From positions 2,604,001-2,668,000 of the forward strand of contig NZ_CP094974.1 in the NCBI RefSeq assembly GCF_022869805.1: a stretch of DNA of 64,000 nucleotides. The letters are read 5' to 3'. Position numbers and translations under genes: made by a program. Numbering within the stretch: position 1 is the first letter of the stretch; each line of letters begins with the position of its first letter. The notes under the pieces are model-generated. The model ran no database searches and was not told the origin of the DNA. It worked only from the letters and a program-made list of their open reading frames with translations. Positions 33,795 to 42,166 of this stretch are shown here, piece after piece. This stretch comes from Halosolutus halophilus (GTDB lineage: Archaea > Halobacteriota > Halobacteria > Halobacteriales > Natrialbaceae).

Positions 33795-35471
33795 TTAGCT
33801 GTTCGCGTAGCCGATTACCGCTGCGTCCGCTTCGTCGTCGGACTCGTTGTCGTCGAGTTCGTCGTCGGTCTCGTTGTCGTCGAGTTCGTCGTCGTCGTCG
33901 AGTCCATCCTCGTCGTCGGTCTCGTTGTCGTCGAGTTCGTCTTCGTCGTCGAAGCCGTCGTCCTCCGCTTCGGTCAGTTCGATGAAGGCGACCTCACCGA
34001 ACTCGTCGCTGAGGACCATGTGAACGTACTCGCCGGGTTCGATGTCGGTTGTGTCGACGTCGAACTCGACCGTTTCGTTCTCCCCAGCGTCCAGCGTCAC
34101 GTTCTGTGAGTCGACGAGGTCACCCTCGAGTCGGAACTGGATCTCCTGGGTCGCCTCCTCGTCGTTGGGGTTCGAGACGTCCGCGGAGACGGTGATCTGG
34201 TCACCGACGGTCGCGTTCTCCGGCGCGGAGAGGTTCTCGACCGTGAAGGATTCGGTCGGTTCCTCGTCCAGTTCGTCTTCGTCTTCGGTGACGTTCTCGT
34301 CTACCTCGTCTTCCTCGTCGTCTAGTTCGTCTTCGTCTTCGGTGACGTTCTCGTCTACCTCGTCTTCCTCATCGAGTTCGTCTTCCTCGTCGTCAGTGAC
34401 GTTCTCGTCTACCTCGTCTTCCTCATCGAGTTCGTCCTCTTCATCGAGTTCGTCCTCTTCATCGAGTTCGTCCTCTTCATCGAGTTCGTCCTCTTCATCG
34501 AGTTCGTCTTCGTCTTCGGTGACGTTCTCGTCTACCTCGTCTTCCTCATCGAGTTCGTCCTCCTCGTCGTCTAGCTCGGCGTCTTCGTCGGTGACATCAC
34601 CGATGACGAAGATGTAGACGGTCGCCTGTTCGACGGTTACTTCGAGGGCGCGCTCGTCCTCGGTCGGCTCCTCTTCGTCGTCGGTTACCTCTTCGTCGTC
34701 GAGTTCGTCTTCGTCGTCGGTTACGTTATCGTCGTCGAGTTCGTCTTCGTCGTCGGTTACGTTATCGTCGTCGAGCTCGTCTTCGTCGTCGGTTACGTTA
34801 TCGTCGTCGAACTCGTCTTCGTCCTCAAGTTCGTCCTCCTCGTCGACGGCATCCGGTTCTTCGTCGAGAGTGACGACGGCATCGTCCGTCACCGGTTCGT
34901 CGTCAGGGGTGAGGTACGGAATGTCCTCCTGGCCCTCGGTCTCGACGAAGTCGTACACCTGGTTATTGTTCGTGTCGCGATGCGGCATCGCGATGAGCGT
35001 CTCGTCCTCCTCGAGCGGTTCGTCGAGAGTCACCGTGACGTTCTCGTGCGTTCCCGCCTCGAGATACTCGGAGGTACCGATGACGCTCCCGATCGCGTTG
35101 CCCGCGAGCAGACTGCTGTCGTGGATCGTCACGAAGCCACCGCTGGCCATCGTGACGCTTTCGACGACGACCGTGTCACCGTCGGTCGTCTGATCCTCGA
35201 AGGACACCATCGCCGATCGGTGATCCTCCTCGGGAGTTTCCTCGAGTCCATCTCCCTGGGTGTCGTTGGCTTGCACCTCCGCGTCGTCGTCAGCTGCTTT
35301 CTCGTCGTCCTTCGGGAGTGTCTCGTTTTCTGTCTCTATCTCGTCATCACTGTCGCTGTCCTCGTGCTCGTCGACGGTTGCAGCAGGGGCCGCCCCTGCA
35401 ACCATCGCCCCGCTAGAGGATAACAGCATCAGCGCAGTGAGTACTACGAGTAGCTGGTTGCGTGCGTTCAT
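33795..35471 (-). CDS. Secreted acidic repeat protein with DUF7282 domain
   Basis: A 558-residue exported protein has signal peptide MNARNQLLVVLTALMLLSSS through AGAAPA. A DUF7282-like domain covers about residues 85-200 (MVSFEDQTTDGDTVVVESV, GTSEYLEAGTHENVTVTL, MPHRDTNNNQVYDFV). Two long Asp/Glu repeat arrays flank a short EVTVEQATVYIFVIG segment; a CARDB-like beta domain (VENLSAPENATVGDQITVS) follows, then another acidic tail. About 16 N-x-S/T sequons occur, seven as DNVT/ENVT inside the repeats. No C-terminal membrane anchor or PGF motif is present. It is probably a secreted or loosely attached, heavily glycosylated surface protein. A TATA-like box lies at 35514-35519. Confidence 0.8.
   Translation of the reverse strand: MNARNQLLVVLTALMLLSSSGAMVAGAAPAATVDEHEDSDSDDEIETENETLPKDDEKAADDDAEVQANDTQGDGLEETPEEDHRSAMVSFEDQTTDGDTVVVESVTMASGGFVTIHDSSLLAGNAIGSVIGTSEYLEAGTHENVTVTLDEPLEEDETLIAMPHRDTNNNQVYDFVETEGQEDIPYLTPDDEPVTDDAVVTLDEEPDAVDEEDELEDEDEFDDDNVTDDEDELDDDNVTDDEDELDDDNVTDDEDELDDEEVTDDEEEPTEDERALEVTVEQATVYIFVIGDVTDEDAELDDEEDELDEEDEVDENVTEDEDELDEEDELDEEDELDEEDELDEEDELDEEDEVDENVTDDEEDELDEEDEVDENVTEDEDELDDEEDEVDENVTEDEDELDEEPTESFTVENLSAPENATVGDQITVSADVSNPNDEEATQEIQFRLEGDLVDSQNVTLDAGENETVEFDVDTTDIEPGEYVHMVLSDEFGEVAFIELTEAEDDGFDDEDELDDNETDDEDGLDDDDELDDNETDDELDDNESDDEADAAVIGYANS
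34262..34570 (-). repeat. Coding tandem repeats (DELDEEDE / DENVTE units)
   Basis: Inside the acidic surface-protein gene, 18-base units encoding DEEDEL are repeated about four times (34424-34508). They are flanked by larger units containing DENVTEDE. The array is nearly perfect at the DNA level and prone to length change. Confidence 0.85.
34681..34826 (-). repeat. Coding tandem repeat, 36-bp units (LDDDNVTDDEDE)
   Basis: About four 36-base units encode LDDDNVTDDEDE, three of them with an N-glycosylation sequon. The units differ by only a few bases. Confidence 0.85.
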
Positions 35472-35513
35472 GTCTTGTGCCGTGAAGGCATTCCCGAATC
35501 GAGGGCTGGGACG

Positions 35514-35519
35514 TATAAA
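35514..35519 (-). promoter_or_regulatory. Putative TATA box
   Basis: TTTATA on the minus strand lies 42 bases before the acidic repeat protein start at 35471, in the context GGTTTATACG. Confidence 0.4.
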
Positions 35520-35621
35520 CCGACACTACCATTACGGCGAGAAACTGGATACTACGCGGACAGCGGTGGTTTCAGTGACTCGTTCGATGGCGGAAAACCA
35601 CGATTGCTGATATCCCTCGTG

Positions 35622-36089
35622 CTACTCGTTCTGCGGTCGTTCCGGCGATTTGGAGGCAGTCGGTTCGTGACCGGACAGACACACCAGGTTCTCCCGCCCC
35701 AGACGAAGTTTCGTCACCTGACCGTCCTCCTCGAGATCCGCGAGGAGTCGACTAACTTTCGCTTTCGACCAGTCGACGGCGTTGACGATTTCCGACTGTT
35801 TCATCCGGCCTCCGTTCTCAGTGATAAGCTGACGGACTCTCTCTCGATCGGTCAGGAACTCGTCGGTGGACGCACCGTCATCGCCCGTCTTCGCCAGCGA
35901 GTTCGCCTCCTCGAGTCGGTTTCGGAGCGCGAGAACACCCCCGAGAACTGCCAGTGCAACGATCCCGGCCAGCGCTGCGAGGTGGGGCCCCCACTGGAGC
36001 TGCAGGGGAGCCACCGACTGGGCGGGACCCGCGGCCTCCGCGACGATTGACGACGCGAACGCGATGGATGGAAGTGTTCGGAGGGTCAT
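35622..36089 (-). CDS. Membrane-anchored winged-helix regulator
   Basis: A 155-residue protein has one hydrophobic segment (about residues 36-56) after a short N-terminal signal-like part, and a C-terminal winged helix: LTDRERVRQLITENGGRMKQSEIVNAVDWSKAKVSRLLADLEEDGQVTKLRLGRENLVCL. This layout is common for haloarchaeal membrane-tethered transcription factors. The target may include the adjacent acidic surface-protein gene; this is inference from position. Confidence 0.75.
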   Translation of the reverse strand: MTLRTLPSIAFASSIVAEAAGPAQSVAPLQLQWGPHLAALAGIVALAVLGGVLALRNRLEEANSLAKTGDDGASTDEFLTDRERVRQLITENGGRMKQSEIVNAVDWSKAKVSRLLADLEEDGQVTKLRLGRENLVCLSGHEPTASKSPERPQNE

Positions 36090-36584
36090 GGCAACTGGGA
36101 TGGTGTGACCTCGCTCACGGTTCTCCCGTCCTGTACCGTCGTGACCGCTCTACAAAGTATTTCTTATAAGACATGTTGTGTTACTGTGTTGTCTGTATCT
36201 CAGACCGGCTGGAACATTCGATCGGCCAACCGGCGGGGTATTTCGGCGTCATTCGCGTTCAGAGTCCCCCTACCGTTCCCGCCGGCAGTGGATTCCTCTC
36301 GGTGATACGGTCATCTTTCATTGGTCTGGCACGCAGTTGTCTGAGCGCGCGAATAAACACGCTCGGACGTTCGCAACTATTATCGCGAGTTACACCCGGA
36401 TTTACGAACTAAGTTATCGTTTCGACGATCGTCTGTACGGACTAGATGAAGTCAGCCGTGACTTTGTCCACTATTCTTATTAGCATCGAGACCTGATAAC
36501 ACACTCACGTACCTCGATGGGACAGTCCGGGAGGATTACGATCGATCGTTCCTCGAGTACCAGGAGCAGGTACGAACTACACAG
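36090..36584. other. Divergent intergenic region
   Basis: 495 A/T-richer bases lie between the HTH gene and the MaoC gene. A TTATAAG sequence near 36162-36168 may serve the minus-strand gene. No gene or RNA is supported; open frames crossing it look non-coding. Confidence 0.5.
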
Positions 36585-37247
36585 ATGACTTCGCTCACAG
36601 AGACCATTCAGGCCTGGTCCCGCGCATCCGATCACGTCGTCGCGAGTATGCGGGAGGCGAATCGTGCGACGCTCGCAGCCTTCGGCGTGTCCGACACGTA
36701 CACTACCGGTCACGGCAACGGGATCGCTGCTGAGACGACCGACACCGCCCCTGCTGGCGAATCGACGACTGCGGAGCCCTCGATTCCGTCGATCGCCCAC
36801 GAGCGATGGACGACCGACCGGACAGTCGACGAGCAGTCGGCGATCACCGTCGGCGACGCCGTTACGTTCGCGAAGCCGATCGACGAGTCGGACGTCGCCG
36901 ACTTCGCGTCCGCGAGCGGCGACACGAACCGCCTCCATCTCGACGATTCGTTCGCCGATGAAACCCGGTTCGGCGGCCGAATCGCCCACGGGACGCTCGT
37001 TTCGGGACTGATCAGCGCAGCACTCGCCCGAATTCCGGGTGTCACCGTCTATCTCTCGCAGGATCTCGAGTTCGTCCGGCCGGTCACTGTCGGGGACGAA
37101 CTGACGGCGACCGTGGAAGTCCTCGAGGACCTCGGCGGCGACCGGTACCGCCTCGAGACGATCGTCGAAACGGCGGACGAACTCGTCGTCACCGGCGAAG
37201 CAGTCGTCCTCATCGACCCGCTTCCGGAATCGGTCGCGACGAACTGA
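36585..37247 (+). CDS. MaoC-family (R)-hydratase
   Basis: A 220-residue hot-dog-fold enzyme has a C-terminal MaoC domain (about residues 90-215): FAKPIDESDVADFASASGDTNRLHLDD (the Asp and nearby His are the catalytic pair of (R)-specific enoyl-CoA hydratases) and FGGRIAHGTLVSGLISAAL. An extra 80-residue N-terminal part (WSRASDHVVASMREANRATLAAFG) is seen in haloarchaeal homologues linked to polyhydroxyalkanoate metabolism. It would hydrate enoyl-CoA to (R)-3-hydroxyacyl-CoA. It is not in a visible operon. Confidence 0.75.
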   Translation: MTSLTETIQAWSRASDHVVASMREANRATLAAFGVSDTYTTGHGNGIAAETTDTAPAGESTTAEPSIPSIAHERWTTDRTVDEQSAITVGDAVTFAKPIDESDVADFASASGDTNRLHLDDSFADETRFGGRIAHGTLVSGLISAALARIPGVTVYLSQDLEFVRPVTVGDELTATVEVLEDLGGDRYRLETIVETADELVVTGEAVVLIDPLPESVATN

Positions 37248-37358
37248 TCCGGGGCGACGTCCGTCGTCGGACGCCGGTCTCGGCGCGGTATCGGACTCGT
37301 TCGTACCCGAACCGACACAGCGGGACCGCGGACCGTTCGTCGGACCGATATCGACGGT

Positions 37359-37718
37359 CTAGACGCCCGGCACGCCGACCGCCTCGAATCCCGTCACGCC
37401 GAGGAGCGCGAGAACGTACAGGACGACCAGGACGGAGATCCAGGCGACGATCGTGATCGCAGCGGCGTCGACCCACCCTCCCGGATAGCGAGCGTTGATC
37501 ACCGTGAGGTACGCGACGAAGACCAGCAGGGGGCCGAGTAGCGGGATCCATCCGAAGAAGAATCCCACGAGCCCCCAGACGATCGCCCCGATCAGTGCGG
37601 TAACAATCGCGTACGTGTAATCCTCCGCGTCGACGATCACTTTCGCGCCGGCGTAAATTCCCACCGCGCCGATGAGCAGGCTCACGGCGAAGACGATGGA
37701 GCTTTCGAGTAGACTCAT
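37359..37718 (-). CDS. Small four-TM membrane protein
   Basis: A 119-residue protein has four hydrophobic segments (IVFAVSLLIGAVGIYAG, IVTALIGAIVWGLVGFFFG, LLGPLLVFVAYLTVINARYPGGW, AWISVLVVLYVLALLGV). It looks like a conserved haloarchaeal membrane protein of unknown function. Its genome neighbours give no clue. Confidence 0.6.
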   Translation of the reverse strand: MSLLESSIVFAVSLLIGAVGIYAGAKVIVDAEDYTYAIVTALIGAIVWGLVGFFFGWIPLLGPLLVFVAYLTVINARYPGGWVDAAAITIVAWISVLVVLYVLALLGVTGFEAVGVPGV

Positions 37719-38030
37719 ACCGCGTAGTTGGCCGTCGATACCGTTAGTTATCTCTCACCTACGCCAATGAGAACCAGCTTTACCGGGCTGTGCGAGGAGT
37801 ATACGCGGTTTCGGGCTACCGACCCCGTGGTCGAAATCAATCAGGGATTTCGTAACGGTTCCGACCGTTATGACCGATCGGCGAGTGCGCTCGAGACGGT
37901 ACGGAATCGGTGACACCAGTCGATCTGGACGATCGATCCCTCTGTAGCAGGGGATACGATCATTCGTCCGTACAGGAACACCGGGAACCGACCGTGCAGG
38001 GACACCGGGAACCGACCGTGAGGGTAACCG
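37719..38030. other. Intergenic region with a short tandem repeat
   Basis: 312 bases lie upstream of the small membrane protein and downstream of the epimerase. A 24-base unit is repeated twice at 37973-38020; otherwise no feature is supported. Confidence 0.5.
37973..38020 (+). repeat. Direct repeat, two 24-bp units
   Basis: Units at 37973-37996 and 37997-38020 share caccgggaaccgaccgtg and differ at one base. They lie 11 bases beyond the stop of the epimerase gene. Confidence 0.75.
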
Positions 38031-39026
38031 TCAGCCGTACGTGGTATGTTCGGTATTCGAGTCGGGCGTTCCGTCGGGGTCGACGACCGGGGCGATCGAC
38101 GTCCCGTCGGCGAGCGACCTGAGCCCTGATTCGAGGCTCACGCGGGGTTCGAACCCGAGCCGGCGCGTCGCTCTGGAAAGGTCCGCTCCGCTGTGTCTGA
38201 TGTCGCCCGCCCGGGGATCCCGGTGAACGATCGGTGACGACGAGTCGGTTACCTCCCGGATCGTCTCCGCCAGGTCCTGAATCGAGGTCCGGTCGCCGGT
38301 ACCGACGTTGTACGCGGCCCCGACGGCGTCGGTCGTCGCTGCGCGCAGGTTCGCCCGGACAACGTCGCTGACGTGGACGAAATCGCGCGTCTGTTCGCCG
38401 TCGCCGGCGACCGTAATCGGCTCGTCCGCGCGCGCCTGTTCGAAGAACGTCGAGATCACGCCGCTGTAGGGACCTCGCTGGCGGGGGCCGTAGACGTTGA
38501 AGTATCGCAACGCGACGGTGGGTAGGTCGTACAACTCCTCGTAGAGACGAGCGTACTGGTCGATCGCCAGTTTCTGGACGCCGTACGGTGACGTCGGTTC
38601 GGTCGCGGCGGTTTCCGGGACGGGCAACTCGGCCGGATGGCCGTACACGGCCGCGCTCGAGGCGACGACGACCCTGGCGTCCTCCTGTCTGGCCTGCTCC
38701 AGTACCAGCAGGCCCGCGTCGAGGTTGGTCCCGTTGGTCCGACGCGGTTCGCCGACGGACCGGGAGACGCTGACGACGGCAGCCTGGTGGAAGATCACGT
38801 CAACGCCGCGAGCGGCTTTCTGAAGCGCGATCGGATCGCGAACGTCGCCCTCGATCACGGTCACGTCCTCGGGCACGTAGTCGCGAGATCCGGTCGAGAA
38901 GTCGTCGAGGACGCGAACCTCGTTGGCCGGGGCCAGGGCCTCGACCAGATGGCTGCCGATGAAGCCTGCACCGCCGGTCACCAGTACCGTCCTGTCGCGG
39001 AGCGTCTCGGGCGCGTGTGAACCCAT
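38031..39026 (-). CDS. NAD-dependent sugar epimerase/dehydratase (GalE-like)
   Basis: A 331-residue extended short-chain dehydrogenase has VLVTGGAGFIGSHLVEAL (NAD site, residues 13-31), a Tyr-x3-Lys catalytic pair in SPYGVQKLAID (about residue 145), ALRYFNVYGPRQ, and VGTGDRTSIQDL. It probably interconverts UDP-glucose/galactose or the N-acetyl forms and so supplies sugars for surface glycans. It is 7-10 kb from the nucleotide-sugar operon and has no TAACAA site. Confidence 0.8.
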   Translation of the reverse strand: MGSHAPETLRDRTVLVTGGAGFIGSHLVEALAPANEVRVLDDFSTGSRDYVPEDVTVIEGDVRDPIALQKAARGVDVIFHQAAVVSVSRSVGEPRRTNGTNLDAGLLVLEQARQEDARVVVASSAAVYGHPAELPVPETAATEPTSPYGVQKLAIDQYARLYEELYDLPTVALRYFNVYGPRQRGPYSGVISTFFEQARADEPITVAGDGEQTRDFVHVSDVVRANLRAATTDAVGAAYNVGTGDRTSIQDLAETIREVTDSSSPIVHRDPRAGDIRHSGADLSRATRRLGFEPRVSLESGLRSLADGTSIAPVVDPDGTPDSNTEHTTYG

Positions 39027-39156
39027 TGGTTGTCCCTGGCCACGGGATTCGCGCTGATTAGTATCTCACCGGTACCGACACCTACGCCCGTCCTACGATC
39101 GGGTAACTCGTTGCTACTGCCCGGCCGCCATCGACCCGCAAGCGGGCAACAGAACC

Positions 39157-39162
39157 TATATG
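39157..39162 (+). promoter_or_regulatory. Putative TATA box of the dihydroorotase gene
   Basis: TATATG lies 24 bases before the ATG at 39187. An alternative upstream ATG at 39160 falls inside this box, which argues for the later start. Confidence 0.4.
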
Positions 39163-39186
39163 CGCGCCCCTCCACAACCCCCGGCA

Positions 39187-40554
39187 ATGACCGTCGACCT
39201 CGTCGTGCGAAACTGTACCGTCGTGACGCCCGCCGGGCGGACCCCCGACGCGGGCGTCGCTGTCGAGGACGGCCGGATCGCGGCCGTCGGCAGGAGCGAT
39301 CGACTTCCGGAGGCCGATCGGGTCGTCGACGCCGAGGGGAACGTGCTCGTGCCGGGGATCGTCGACTGTCACATCCACAACCGCGAACCCGGACTCGAGT
39401 ACAAGGAAGACTGGGAGTCCGCGACTCGCGCCGCGGCGGCGGGCGGCGTGACGACCGTCGTCGGGATGCCCAACACCGATCCGGTCATCGATCGGCCCGA
39501 ACACCTCGAGGTAAAGTACGATCGGGGGGAGTCGTCGGCGCACGTCGACTTCCAGAGCTACGCGGTCGTCACCTCGGAGAACCTCGATCTGATCCCCGAT
39601 CTCGACGACGCCGGCGTCCTGGGTTACAAGATCTTCCTCGGGTCGACGGTGGGCGACGTCCCGCCGCCGAACGACGGCGAGATCCTCGACGCGATGGAAC
39701 GGATCCGCGAGACGGGGAAGCGACTCGGCTTCCACGAGGAAAACGGGGAAATCATCGACTACTACACCGACCAGTTCAGGGCGGCGGGAAAGAACGACCC
39801 GATCGATCACTCCCACTCGCGGCCGGTGATCGCCGAACGAGAGGCCGTCGAGCGGATGGTTACCTTCGCCGAGGAGACCGGCGCGAAGATCCACATGTTC
39901 CACGTCTCGTCGGGGTCGGCCGCAGAAGCCGTCGCGCGCGGAAAGGATCGCGGCGTGGACGTGACCGCCGAGACGACGCCACACTACCTCTGGTTCACCG
40001 AGGAGGTCATGCGGGAGAAAGGGAACCCGGCGCGCATCCAGCCACCGATCCGCGACGCCGCGGAGCGGGAGCAACTGTGGGCCGTCGGCATCGACGACGG
40101 CGCGATCGACTGTTTCGCAACGGACCACGCGCCCCACACCCCGGAGGAAAAGAAAGTCGACGACCCGTTCGGCAACACCTGGGACGCGGTCTCGGGCTTC
40201 GTCGGCCTCGAGACCGAGGTACCGACGATGCTCACCTTCGTCGATCAGGGGCGATTCACGCTCGAGGAGTGGGTTCGCCGCCACTCGACCCGGCCGGCAC
40301 AGGTCTGGGGAATGTACCCGCAGAAGGGGTCGCTCCAGATCGGCACCGACGCCGACTTCACGATCGTCGATCCCGATCGCGAGTGGACCCTCGCGGACGC
40401 GGCGGAACTGCACTCGAAGAACTGCGTGACGCCGTTCGAGGGCGAGTCGTTCGTCGGGAAGGCGATCGCAACGATCGTTCGCGGCGAGGTCGTCTTCGAG
40501 GAGGATTCGATCGTCGGCGAATCGGGGTACGGGACGCGCGTGGACGTCGAGTAA
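39187..40554 (+). CDS. pyrC: Dihydroorotase-family amidohydrolase
   Basis: A 455-residue cyclic amidohydrolase has a metal-site IVDCHIHNREPGLEYKEDW (His-x-His), the carboxylated Lys in LGYKIFLGS, further metal His in FHEENGE and FHVSSGS, and the catalytic Asp in FATDHAPHT. The pathway role is ring closure of N-carbamoyl-aspartate to dihydroorotate; dihydroorotate dehydrogenase is encoded 0.5 kb downstream on the other strand, which supports this over allantoinase or hydantoinase. HNREPG replaces the usual HxREPG with an Asn, which is a normal variation. The ATG at 39187 is preferred to 39160. Confidence 0.75.
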   Translation: MTVDLVVRNCTVVTPAGRTPDAGVAVEDGRIAAVGRSDRLPEADRVVDAEGNVLVPGIVDCHIHNREPGLEYKEDWESATRAAAAGGVTTVVGMPNTDPVIDRPEHLEVKYDRGESSAHVDFQSYAVVTSENLDLIPDLDDAGVLGYKIFLGSTVGDVPPPNDGEILDAMERIRETGKRLGFHEENGEIIDYYTDQFRAAGKNDPIDHSHSRPVIAEREAVERMVTFAEETGAKIHMFHVSSGSAAEAVARGKDRGVDVTAETTPHYLWFTEEVMREKGNPARIQPPIRDAAEREQLWAVGIDDGAIDCFATDHAPHTPEEKKVDDPFGNTWDAVSGFVGLETEVPTMLTFVDQGRFTLEEWVRRHSTRPAQVWGMYPQKGSLQIGTDADFTIVDPDREWTLADAAELHSKNCVTPFEGESFVGKAIATIVRGEVVFEEDSIVGESGYGTRVDVE

Positions 40555-40719
40555 CGCGGTCCGGGTCTGCTCGTCCGCGGGGCGCGTTCCCGGATGATCG
40601 AGGCGGAGGTCCACGGCTTCAGCCGCGGGTAGCTGACGGCGTCGATAGCCCGTCGAAGGATTGGAACCGGTGCTGGCGATCGTTTCGGACCGTTCCCAGA
40701 GCGTGAAAGTGGTGATGCG

Positions 40720-40728
40720 TTTATATAT
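40720..40728 (+). promoter_or_regulatory. Putative TATA box
   Basis: TTTATATAT lies 35 bases before the small-protein ATG at 40764, in the usual position for an archaeal core promoter with a short leader. Confidence 0.5.
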
Positions 40729-40763
40729 TCCCGCCTGCCGTGACCCAGAATCGACGTCGAACG

Positions 40764-40973
40764 ATGACTGAACCCGAAGCCGAGACCGACAAGACGGATC
40801 GACTCAAGTCGGTGTATCTCTCCGTCACCGGGGGCGATACGGAACCGGTGGTCGAAACGCAGGTCGAGGAGTCGAGCACGCGCGAACTCCGGGACGAACA
40901 GGCCGCGGAGGCCGTCGGCCCGGCCGAGCACCACGGCCTCGACGACGCGATCGACGACCCCGAACCCGGCTGA
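40764..40973 (+). CDS. Small acidic hypothetical protein
   Basis: A 69-residue, very acidic protein (MTEPEAETDKTDRLKSVYLS...) has no recognised domain. The DRLKSVYLSVTG stretch and high acidity suggest a real haloarchaeal gene rather than noise. An in-frame GTG at 40740 is an alternative start, but the TATA box spacing favours 40764. Confidence 0.55.
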   Translation: MTEPEAETDKTDRLKSVYLSVTGGDTEPVVETQVEESSTRELRDEQAAEAVGPAEHHGLDDAIDDPEPG

Positions 40974-41023
40974 TAACGGACCGTCGGTACCGCACGACGA
41001 TCAATGCGGGCGAACGGTTTCCG

Positions 41024-42094
41024 TTACGCGAGATCGGCCCCGACTGCGTCCTCGATCGAGGCGAATCCGTCCCGCTCGAGAAACTCGACCAGCCCGCGAT
41101 TGATCCGCTTCGCGGTCGAGGGGCCGCCGTAGACGAAGCCGGTGTACAGTTGCACGAGCGAGGCCCCGGCCCGGATCTTCTCGTAGGCGCTCTCGGGCGA
41201 GTCGACGCCGCCGACGCCGATGATCGGCAGCTCACCGCCCGTGTATTCGGCGATCGAACGGACGACCGCAGTCGATCGGTCTTCGAGCGGCTTCCCGCTG
41301 AGACCGCCCCACTCCTCGCGATTCGGTGACTCGAGTCCCTCCCTGCGCGTCGACGTGTTCGTCGCGACGATCCCGTCGAGGGCGAACTCCTGGACGATGT
41401 CGACGAGGTCGAAGATCGACTCCTCGGGCGAGTCGGGACCGATCTTGACGAGGATCGGGACGTTCGCGTCGTTCTCGTCCTCGAGGGTCTCGAAGATCGC
41501 CCGGAGATGTTCGGGCGCCCCCTCGTCGAACTCCTCGGGCGTGTTCGGACAGGAGACGTTCACCACGACGTAGTCGGCGAACGGTGAGAGTCGATCGAAG
41601 ACCCGGCGGTAGTCCTCGATCGCCTCGGATTCGGAGGAGGAGTTCATTTTGCCGACGTTGACGCCGAGGGGGATTCCGGGCGTGCCGTCCCGCTCTAAAC
41701 GGGCTTTCACGCGCTCCATCCCCTGCCCGTTGAAGCCCATCCGGTTGATCATCGCCTCGTCCTCCCGGAGTCGGAACAGGCGGGGCCGATCGTTCCCCGG
41801 TTGCGGGTACGGCGTGACGGTGCCGATCTCGACGAAGCCGAAGCCGAGCGCCGCGAGGGCGTGGGTCACCTCGGCGTTCTTGTCGAAGCCCGCCGCCACG
41901 CCCACGGGATTCGGGAACGTCGCGTCGAACAGGTCGACCTCGAGTGCCGGATGTTCGTACTGGTAGGCGTACGATAGCGCCGTCCGCGTCGGCCAGGTCG
42001 ACTGGACGCCCCGGAGCGTCCGCTTGCCGAGCGTGTGTGCGGTCTCGGCGGGTAGCTCGAACGCGAGCGGGCGCACCCGCGAGTACAGCGTCAT
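41024..42094 (-). CDS. pyrD: Dihydroorotate dehydrogenase (quinone), class 2
   Basis: A 356-residue FMN enzyme of pyrimidine synthesis oxidises dihydroorotate to orotate and passes electrons to the quinone pool at the membrane. The N-terminal helix region LAFELPAETAHTLGKRTL marks class 2. PVGVAAGFDKNAEV, EIGTVTPYPQPGNDRPRLFRL, MGFNGQGME, the catalytic Ser in VVNVSCPNTPE, VATNTSTRREGL and GVGGVDSPESAYEKIRAGASLVQLYTG cover the FMN and substrate sites. It is complete and typical in length. Confidence 0.95.
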   Translation of the reverse strand: MTLYSRVRPLAFELPAETAHTLGKRTLRGVQSTWPTRTALSYAYQYEHPALEVDLFDATFPNPVGVAAGFDKNAEVTHALAALGFGFVEIGTVTPYPQPGNDRPRLFRLREDEAMINRMGFNGQGMERVKARLERDGTPGIPLGVNVGKMNSSSESEAIEDYRRVFDRLSPFADYVVVNVSCPNTPEEFDEGAPEHLRAIFETLEDENDANVPILVKIGPDSPEESIFDLVDIVQEFALDGIVATNTSTRREGLESPNREEWGGLSGKPLEDRSTAVVRSIAEYTGGELPIIGVGGVDSPESAYEKIRAGASLVQLYTGFVYGGPSTAKRINRGLVEFLERDGFASIEDAVGADLA

Positions 42095-42166
42095 CGGTCA
42101 CAGATCGGAACGGCCGATAGGTAAACCTCTCGGAACGATGCATCGGGTCGCTTCCGAAACGGCCCG

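Noticed and set aside
33678-34109. A plus-strand frame with CPLCGCE near its start, resembling a zinc ribbon.
   Set aside because: Only one CxxC pair; most of the frame is antisense of the acidic repeat gene, so not a supported gene.
34042-34617. A poly-Ser plus-strand frame inside the acidic repeat gene.
   Set aside because: It is the antisense of the Asp/Glu repeats and has no other content.
34262-34826. Regular repeats that could suggest a CRISPR array.
   Set aside because: Units adjoin directly without unique spacers and translate in frame as acidic repeats.
36585-37247. MaoC gene considered as part of a polyhydroxyalkanoate operon.
   Set aside because: No synthase, phasin or ketoreductase gene is next to it in this window.
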